Shown: positions 6,462-10,751 of the stretch, one piece after another
How the letters are laid out: each line of letters opens with the position of its first letter
How positions within the stretch are numbered: the first letter of the stretch is position 1
Assembly (NCBI GenBank): GCA_029857875.1
Contig: JAOUGB010000042.1
Coordinates: forward strand, 1-10,751
Length of the DNA stretch: 10,751 bases
Reading direction: 5' to 3'
Source: Desulfobacteraceae bacterium
Lineage (GTDB): Bacteria; Desulfobacterota; Desulfobacteria; Desulfobacterales; UBA11574
Notes under the pieces: generated by a model
What the model saw: only the letters and a program-made list of their open reading frames with translations
Told to the model about the DNA's origin: nothing
Databases searched by the model: none
Made by a program: the position numbers and the translations under genes

Positions 6462-6911
6462 TTATTCTTTAAAGATGGGCGGTTTATTGAGAATCATCCA
6501 GTAAAAATCAATTTGCATGATCTTTTCCTCAAACTCTTTGAACCCTACAGGTTTGGTCAGATAGCTGTTGGCATAATGTTCGTAGGATCGGACAACATCC
6601 TCTTCCCGTTCCGATGTGGTCAGCATGATCACCGGAATTCGTTTCAGCAACGGGTCTTCCTTGATCTTCTTCAGGACATCTAGACCATCAATTCCGGGCA
6701 GCTTAATGTCCAACAAAATCAATCCCGGAGTGGGATATTTGATTTTATCTTTATATTTCCCGCGGTTGTAAAGATAGTCAAATGCCTTCTCCCCATCAGT
6801 AACAATGTGAACCCGGTTTGCGTTTCCGGCCTTTCGAATCGCGCGTTCGGTAAGTTCCGCATGCGCCGCCTCATCCTCCACAAGCAATATGTCCAAAGGT
6901 TCGTAATCCAT
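6462..6911 (-). CDS. Rcp1-like single-domain response regulator
   Basis: This 149-residue protein is a receiver domain alone, of the type found beside phytochrome-like kinases (Rcp1 family). It has LLVEDEEAHAELTERAIRKAG (9-29) with the acidic pocket, phospho-acceptor Asp68 in LILLDIKLPGIDG, Thr98/Thr99 and Lys120-Pro121. The longer loop before the phosphorylation site (GKYKDKIKYPTPG, 51-63) is characteristic of Rcp1-like proteins. With no output domain, it probably acts as a phosphate shuttle or by protein contact. The AAGGAG before ATG 6911 overlaps the end of the upstream kinase gene and only 4 nt separate the two genes, so this kinase is the likely phosphodonor. The downstream partner could be the REC-PAS kinase, but this is inference. 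Confidence 0.93.
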   Translation of the reverse strand: MDYEPLDILLVEDEAAHAELTERAIRKAGNANRVHIVTDGEKAFDYLYNRGKYKDKIKYPTPGLILLDIKLPGIDGLDVLKKIKEDPLLKRIPVIMLTTSEREEDVVRSYEHYANSYLTKPVGFKEFEEKIMQIDFYWMILNKPPIFKE

Positions 6912-6915
6912 GTGC

Positions 6916-8565
6916 TCAAGTCTCCTTGTCTTTTAAAGTGAAGAAAAACGTGGTCCCTTTCCCCAACTCGGATTCCAGCCAGATTTTGCCGCCATGATGT
7001 TCGACAATTCGCTTTACGATGGTCAGCCCAACACCCGTCCCCTCTCCGATTTTTTTTCCGGCCGGCAGCCGTTGAAAAATCTCGAAAATCTTTTGATGAT
7101 AATGTTTATCGATACCGATGCCGTTGTCCCGGACAAAAAATACCTTTTGGCCGCCCTGCTCAATTGCCCCCACATCAATCCGCGGCGCAGGATTTTCCTT
7201 GCCAATGTATTTAACGGCATTGGACAACAGGTTTTCCATTACCTGGCTCAATCGTTCCATTTCACCATAAATCAAAGGAAGACCTTTTTCAACCGTTAAT
7301 ACTACGCCGCTTTCATCGATGTAAGGTTGAAGCATTTTAAGAACTTTTTTCATAAGATTGTCAAAAGAAAACTCGATCTTTCTTTCCGGCAACCGCCCGA
7401 TGCGGGAAAGATACAGCAAGTCGTTGATTAAAATCTCCATCCTTCGGGAAGCATCGCTCATGTAATTCAGGTATTTTTCAGCATTTTCATCGATCTGATC
7501 CCCAAAGTCTTCGCGAAGTGCCCCGATAAACCCCTCGATAGTCACAATAGGCGTCTTTAGATCATGGGAAACGGTATACACGAAGGTTTCAAGCTCTGTG
7601 TTTTTTTCAGCGAGTTCGGCAAGCGCGGCTTCTAACTTTTTTTCATTTTCTATTAATGCCTTTTCCGTGCGTTTCCGTTCGCTGACTTCCTGAAGCGCCT
7701 GATCTCTGGCTTGCCGATACATTTGCATTCGCTCAAGAAGGAGATGAAGGAGCAATGAGAGGGTTGCTGAGACGACAAGGCCAAAAATGAGAATGGAAAC
7801 CTTCCAGGCCATGCCAGACGGGTAAATGACAGCTTTTGGAACAAGATCCAACTTCCACATTTTGCCGGGAAATTGAACCTCTCGAAGTATCCGCAACCCT
7901 TTCTTCCCCGGATTTCCGTCGCTCTGTTGTTCATTCGTGTAGATCAGTCGATCCGCTTCGTACAGCCGGACCCTAAAGTCCATGAAGATGTCCTTGGCCA
8001 AACAGATATCCACAATTCGTTTAACCTGGAATACACCGTTCAAATAACCTTGAATCTTGCCGGAATAGACCAGCGGCAAGAATGTGTTGTAACCGAGCCC
8101 TCCCTGAATAAGCTCCATACAAGGGGTTACGATACTTTGGTCTGTGTGAAGTATATGAAATTTTTTTTGCACCCGAAAATTCTGAGGTTTAAAGATCGGC
8201 GTATCGATGACACGTTCATTGCTGTTTTCCGGAAAAACCCATCGAACGACGCCCGTGGGATCGATCCAGTTGATTCCCGTAAAGCCGGGGTAATGGGAAT
8301 AAAACATCTCGGCAAAATCAAGAAAACGCGTCTGGCTGAAATCCGGCGGAACCCTTTCAACCCATCTTTCAGCCATTGATTCAAGAGAAGCCATGCGAGC
8401 ATTCATCAGACCTTCCATACGAATCCGTATCTGCTCCGCAGAAGTTTCTGTATGCCGAAGGACGAGCTCCCGTTCGTGTCTGTTTTGATTTTGCCACAGC
8501 AACACTGCAATGCCGCCAAAAATCAAAAATGCGAAAAAAGGGGACAATTTTTTCAAATGGTGCAT
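6916..8565 (-). CDS. Membrane sensor histidine kinase with periplasmic CHASE-type domain
   Basis: The 549-residue protein begins with a membrane segment (about 9-24). A periplasmic region (about 25-252) follows, with CHASE-like features: HYPGFTGINWIDPTGVVRWVFPEN (91-114) and LIQGGLGYNTFLPLVYSGKIQGYLNGVF (152-179). A second membrane segment lies at about 254-277, then a coiled-coil linker (280-326). The HisKA domain carries His334 in TVSHDLKTPI, in the phytochrome-kinase style. The ATPase domain has ENLLSNAVKY (444-453), DNGIGI (480-485), the F-box IFEIFQRL and GTGVGLTIV (509-517). All catalytic boxes are intact. The ligand is unknown; CHASE domains bind small molecules outside the membrane. 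An in-frame TAA lies shortly upstream of ATG 8565 and the ribosome-binding site is weak. It is the first gene of the signalling operon and stops 4 nt before the Rcp1-like gene. Confidence 0.92.
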   Translation of the reverse strand: MHHLKKLSPFFAFLIFGGIAVLLWQNQNRHERELVLRHTETSAEQIRIRMEGLMNARMASLESMAERWVERVPPDFSQTRFLDFAEMFYSHYPGFTGINWIDPTGVVRWVFPENSNERVIDTPIFKPQNFRVQKKFHILHTDQSIVTPCMELIQGGLGYNTFLPLVYSGKIQGYLNGVFQVKRIVDICLAKDIFMDFRVRLYEADRLIYTNEQQSDGNPGKKGLRILREVQFPGKMWKLDLVPKAVIYPSGMAWKVSILIFGLVVSATLSLLLHLLLERMQMYRQARDQALQEVSERKRTEKALIENEKKLEAALAELAEKNTELETFVYTVSHDLKTPIVTIEGFIGALREDFGDQIDENAEKYLNYMSDASRRMEILINDLLYLSRIGRLPERKIEFSFDNLMKKVLKMLQPYIDESGVVLTVEKGLPLIYGEMERLSQVMENLLSNAVKYIGKENPAPRIDVGAIEQGGQKVFFVRDNGIGIDKHYHQKIFEIFQRLPAGKKIGEGTGVGLTIVKRIVEHHGGKIWLESELGKGTTFFFTLKDKET

Positions 8566-8644
8566 TGAATTCTTTTATTAAGTTTCAATCTGAATATGAT
8601 GTTCGCTCAGGGTACAAAAAAACCACATTTTTCGGTATGCTCAC

Positions 8645-8673
8645 ATTGTAATATCGACAAAAGTTTTTAACAA
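8645..8673 (-). promoter_or_regulatory. Candidate sigma-70 promoter of the signalling operon
   Basis: On the minus strand TTGTTA (8668-8673) and TACAAT (8645-8650, five of six to TATAAT) are separated by exactly 17 nt. The start site would be near 8638, giving a leader of about 70 nt before the kinase ATG at 8565. It lies downstream of the Hsp20 terminator, as expected for an independent unit. Confidence 0.45.
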
Positions 8674-8733
8674 ATTCGAGCGGTTTAGTCCATCTTAAAA
8701 TTGATTTCAAAACTATTTGGCATGTAATCCCAT

Positions 8734-8775
8734 AAAAAAAGTGAGAATGTGTAATTTTCAACCTCTCACCTTTTT
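8734..8775. terminator. Probable bidirectional terminator after hsp20
   Basis: GTGAGA (8741-8746) pairs with TCTCAC (8764-8769) around a 17-nt loop. Seven A's precede it and five T's follow, so either strand gives a stem followed by a U-run, and the A and T runs can lengthen the stem with one bulge. On the minus strand it lies 49 bp after the hsp20 stop codon, where that transcript should end, insulating the signalling operon. Confidence 0.6.
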
Positions 8776-8818
8776 CATAAATCGAGTCTTTTGTAAATGC
8801 AAAGAAATGACTTCCCGG

Positions 8819-9262
8819 TTATTTAACTTTAATCTTAATCTGTTTTTTCTTGACTTTCTCTACCTTTGGAAGTGTTATCGTTAAGATACCTTTATCAAAG
8901 GCCGCTACTGTTTTATCTTCTTCAACACGGGATGGAAGATCGATTACGCGTTGATAAGCCCCATAGTACCTTTCCGAACGATAACGATTTTCCTCTTTTT
9001 CTTCTTTCTCTTGTTGCTTTTCGCCTTTGATGGTTAACCGATCGCCGGTGATGCTGACATCAACGTCTTTTGCATCTATTCCCGGGAGTTCTGCTTTTAT
9101 AATAAGATGGGTATCGGTCTCCGAAATATCCACCAATGGTTGCCATTTTGGAAAGCCGATTTTTGACAATGATGTCTCTCCGAAGATGCGGGTAAAAAGA
9201 TCGTCCATCTCCCTGCGAAGCCTGCTGATTTCTCCAAACGATTTCCAAGGAACAATATCCAT
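8819..9262 (-). CDS. Small heat-shock protein, Hsp20/alpha-crystallin family
   Basis: The 147-residue protein is a typical bacterial Class A-like Hsp20, an ATP-independent holdase that keeps unfolding proteins soluble. The N-terminal arm (MDIVPWKSFGEISRLRREMDDLFTRIF) is standard. The alpha-crystallin domain spans about 42-133, with WQPLVDISETDTHLIIKAELPG, a Lys/Glu-rich loop at 81-95 (KQQEKEEKEEN) before RSERYYGAYQRVIDLP, and the signature AAFDKGILTITLPK (120-133). The C-terminal I-x-I anchor for oligomer assembly is IKI (142-144). AAGGAGG at 9269-9275 is 6 nt from ATG 9262. It follows the Usp gene by 60 bp with no clear terminator between, so the two may share a transcript. I saw no sigma-32 promoter or CIRCE element. 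Confidence 0.95.
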   Translation of the reverse strand: MDIVPWKSFGEISRLRREMDDLFTRIFGETSLSKIGFPKWQPLVDISETDTHLIIKAELPGIDAKDVDVSITGDRLTIKGEKQQEKEEKEENRYRSERYYGAYQRVIDLPSRVEEDKTVAAFDKGILTITLPKVEKVKKKQIKIKVK

Positions 9263-9322
9263 AATATTCCTCCTTCCTTGAATATCTTTAAAAAACAGTT
9301 GTGTTGATCAGGCCCCCATAAA

Positions 9323-9787
9323 TCATTTTTCTTTGAGAAGGGGTGCCTTGAATTTCATCACTCGTAATAACAGCACCGGCACTGTCGCATGGCTGACAAC
9401 CTTTTCGGCCACACTTCCTAGCACCCAGGCAATTTCTCCTTTCCCATGAGTGGCCATGGCGATGAGGTCTATCTTTTCCTTTTCCGCATAGTGTACAATT
9501 GCGTGGTCTGGTACAGCCTCCTCATAGACCCAATCGACCCTTACACCCTTTTTCTCCAGGGCGTCGGCAGTTTTTTTCAGGTACCTTTCCGAGATCCTTT
9601 TTTCGTGGGCCGAAGCTTCCTTTATAACTTCCGCGGTCGCCTCTACCGCTCCTGCAGCACTCGCAAGATGGCCAAAGGTTATCAGGGTGACCTGAGATTG
9701 ATGAGTTTTGGCCAAATCCTCCACTTGGGGCAGGATCTTTGCCGCCAACTCTGATCCATCCAACGGAACCAATATTTTTTTAAACAT
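9323..9787 (-). CDS. Universal stress protein (UspA family)
   Basis: The 154-residue protein is a single Usp domain. It begins FKKILVPLDGSELAAKILP (2-20), with Asp10 in the nucleotide-contacting loop, and ends in LIAMATHGKGEIAWVLGSVAEKVVSHATVPVLLLR (108-142), the family's nucleotide-binding signature. The signature is one residue shorter than the usual G-2x-G-9x-G(S/T): HGKGEIAWVLGS has eight residues between the HG and GS pairs instead of nine. It may still bind ATP, but this is a variation. Residues 39-60 are Ala-rich. Usp proteins aid survival in starvation and stress by poorly defined means. ATG 9787 follows a G-rich GGGGGAAG that could serve as ribosome-binding site. It probably heads a two-gene unit with hsp20. 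Confidence 0.93.
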   Translation of the reverse strand: MFKKILVPLDGSELAAKILPQVEDLAKTHQSQVTLITFGHLASAAGAVEATAEVIKEASAHEKRISERYLKKTADALEKKGVRVDWVYEEAVPDHAIVHYAEKEKIDLIAMATHGKGEIAWVLGSVAEKVVSHATVPVLLLRVMKFKAPLLKEK

Positions 9788-9893
9788 GAGCGCTTCCCCC
9801 TTTTAATAAGATTAAAATTGGCTTTTGTATTTTATTAGAAACAAACCAATTTGAGTAATACCTGCGGTTCTATTGCTCTTTTGATTTTAATAA

Positions 9894-10038
9894 ATGAGTC
9901 TGTTGATTAATGGTCTTTTCGCACAATCTCTGCGTTATGCTCAAAAAATAATCCTCGGAATATCAAATATATGCCTGTGGTTATTTTTTTCGCATGCCTT
10001 GATCTTGGACTAAAATCCTAATTAATCAACAGACTCAT
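9894..10038. repeat. 145-bp palindromic MITE-like element
   Basis: Perfect 18-bp terminal inverted repeats, ATGAGTCTGTTGATTAAT (9894-9911) and its exact complement (10021-10038), enclose 109 bp. Inside, TATGC (9936-9940) pairs with GCATG (9992-9996), then AAAAAATAA (9943-9951) pairs with TTATTTTTT (9981-9989), continued by a G-U and a C-G pair, with a 2x2 internal loop between them. The two unpaired spacers (9912-9935 and 9997-10020) are both exactly 24 nt, so the whole unit is symmetric about its centre. It has no coding capacity and no clear target-site duplication. It resembles a non-autonomous miniature transposable element or a dispersed palindromic repeat; a folded RNA from GNAT read-through could act as a terminator or processing site. 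Confidence 0.72.
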
Positions 10039-10044
10039 AAATGC

Positions 10045-10057
10045 GCATGAGGGGAAA
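10045..10057 (+). repeat. Left arm of a 13-bp inverted repeat flanking the GNAT gene
   Basis: GCATGAGGGGAAA is the exact reverse complement of 10729-10741. A 13-bp match in a window of this size can arise by chance, so only its placement either side of one gene makes it notable. Confidence 0.4.
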
Positions 10058-10103
10058 ACAAGTTTCTTCTACTTCAAGTTTCAGTTGAGGCTGCAAAAGG
10101 GGT

Positions 10104-10682
10104 TCAGAAATCATACTCATATGTCTCGTCGCGGGCCGGTCTTATATCTTTAATCATTACAACCACATCAAGGGGTCTGTTTTCCCGATCCTTAACCAGA
10201 TTCGGGATCGTTGCAGCACGATAAAATCCCGCCTTCGTAAAAGCGTTTATCGCAGAAATGTTAACGTCCGGAACCTCAGCAATGAGTTTTTCAAGCTCGA
10301 GCTTGAAGGCGATATCAGCAATCTCCTTGATCATTAGCTGCCCCAAGCCGACTTTTCGGTAATCTCTGTGCACAAATAATCGTACGGTACCCAAATGCCA
10401 TTTCCAACCGTATCGACGACGATTTAAAGTGGCATCGGCAATAACGGTGCCATTTTTTAATGCTAAAATGGGCAGTGTCCTGGTGTAATCTATATTTTTT
10501 GCCCATTCCTCAACAATGAGCCTGCTGGCAACATCATCACGCAAATATCGCGCATCTTCTTTGGGAACCGCTTTGAAAAACGTATACAAGGCATCCTGAT
10601 CTTCTGCCACCATCGGCCGAAGAAGAATCTTGGTTCCATCTTTTAGCTTTTCCTCTTTTTTATACGTGTTTAGATCGAACAT
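10104..10682 (-). CDS. GNAT-family N-acetyltransferase
   Basis: The 192-residue protein is a single GNAT domain. The start KLKDGTKILLRPMVAEDQDAL (12-32) resembles the acetyltransferase module of protein-acetyltransferase (Pat)-like proteins. Motif A is TVRLFVHRDYRKVGLGQLMIKEI (99-121), with RKVGLG (109-114) as the acetyl-CoA pyrophosphate loop, followed by the motif-B-like NISAINAFTKAGFYR (141-155). Residues 156-192 form an acidic C-terminal tail. It transfers an acetyl group from acetyl-CoA to an unknown amine, perhaps a protein lysine; the cyclic-nucleotide domain of some Pat proteins is absent. I chose ATG 10682: AAAGGAGG at 10691-10698 is 8 nt away and overlaps the alternative GTG at 10691. 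The gene stands alone between the palindromic element and the window edge. Confidence 0.9.
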   Translation of the reverse strand: MFDLNTYKKEEKLKDGTKILLRPMVAEDQDALYTFFKAVPKEDARYLRDDVASRLIVEEWAKNIDYTRTLPILALKNGTVIADATLNRRRYGWKWHLGTVRLFVHRDYRKVGLGQLMIKEIADIAFKLELEKLIAEVPDVNISAINAFTKAGFYRAATIPNLVKDRENRPLDVVVMIKDIRPARDETYEYDF

Positions 10683-10690
10683 CGAAACCA

Positions 10691-10698
10691 CCTCCTTT
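10691..10698 (-). promoter_or_regulatory. Ribosome-binding site deciding the GNAT start
   Basis: AAAGGAGG on the minus strand lies 8 nt before ATG 10682. The in-frame GTG at 10689-10691 overlaps it and cannot use it. Confidence 0.75.
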
Positions 10699-10728
10699 CA
10701 AACCTTAAGGCATCTTGAAATGGTTTTA

Positions 10729-10741
10729 TTTCCCCTCATGC
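10729..10741 (-). repeat. Right arm of the 13-bp inverted repeat flanking the GNAT gene
   Basis: TTTCCCCTCATGC, exact reverse complement of 10045-10057. It lies 46 bp upstream of the GNAT start codon, in the likely promoter or leader region; no clear -10/-35 pair could be set before the window ends. Confidence 0.4.
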
Positions 10742-10751
10742 TGTTTTTTAA

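Larger units (their letters stand above)
9788..10103. other. Intergenic region between usp and the GNAT gene
   Basis: A 316-bp AT-rich gap. The 145-bp palindromic element (9894-10038) fills almost half of it. The 106 bp between the element and the usp start hold only weak -10-like AT boxes, with no convincing promoter for usp. The right-hand 65 bp contain one arm of a 13-bp inverted repeat (10045-10057). No gene is visible. Confidence 0.4.

Overview
The window reads as a chromosomal segment of an anaerobic, probably sulfate-reducing Desulfobacterota (Desulfobacterales-like) bacterium. This is inferred from gene content and style: a stand-alone glycogen-binding module beside a GT5 glycogen synthase, stacked two-component genes with Rcp1-like receivers, small heat-shock, Usp and GNAT stress genes, a -24/-12 promoter, and a small Cys-rich protein. 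No rRNA, tRNA, CRISPR array, transposase or phage gene is visible. Only the first gene lies on the + strand; all others are on the - strand.

Layout. (1) 1-883: a sigma-54-like promoter and a structured leader precede a crotonase-fold protein that has lost the residues expected for hydratase chemistry. (2) 916-3388 (-): a glycogen module, transcribed as a CBM48/AMPK-type glycogen-binding protein, then a STAS-like 95-residue protein, then glycogen synthase GlgA with a charged C-terminal tail. (3) 3389-4305: mostly non-coding, but holding a hidden 55-residue, four-cysteine gene on the - strand (3725-3892). (4) 4306-8565 (-): four tightly packed signalling genes, in transcription order a membrane CHASE-type histidine kinase, an Rcp1-like single-domain receiver, a soluble REC-PAS-HisKA_3 kinase and a NarL/FixJ DNA-binding regulator. 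The junctions (4, 43 and 10 nt) suggest one transcript, and a sigma-70-like promoter sits just upstream. (5) 8734-10751 (-): a probable terminator, Hsp20, a universal stress protein, a 145-bp palindromic repeat element with perfect 18-bp terminal inverted repeats, and a GNAT acetyltransferase.

How it works together (inference). The glycogen genes make a storage polymer, with two small non-enzymatic partners that could tether or regulate GlgA. The four-gene signalling block could form a branched relay in which a periplasmic signal is read by the first kinase and passed to the soluble receiver or to the receiver of the second kinase, whose output is the NarL-type regulator. The right end is a stress-protection group. 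Five start codons were set from ribosome-binding sites or an upstream stop rather than from the longest reading frame: 125, 3388, 3892, 6418 and 10682.
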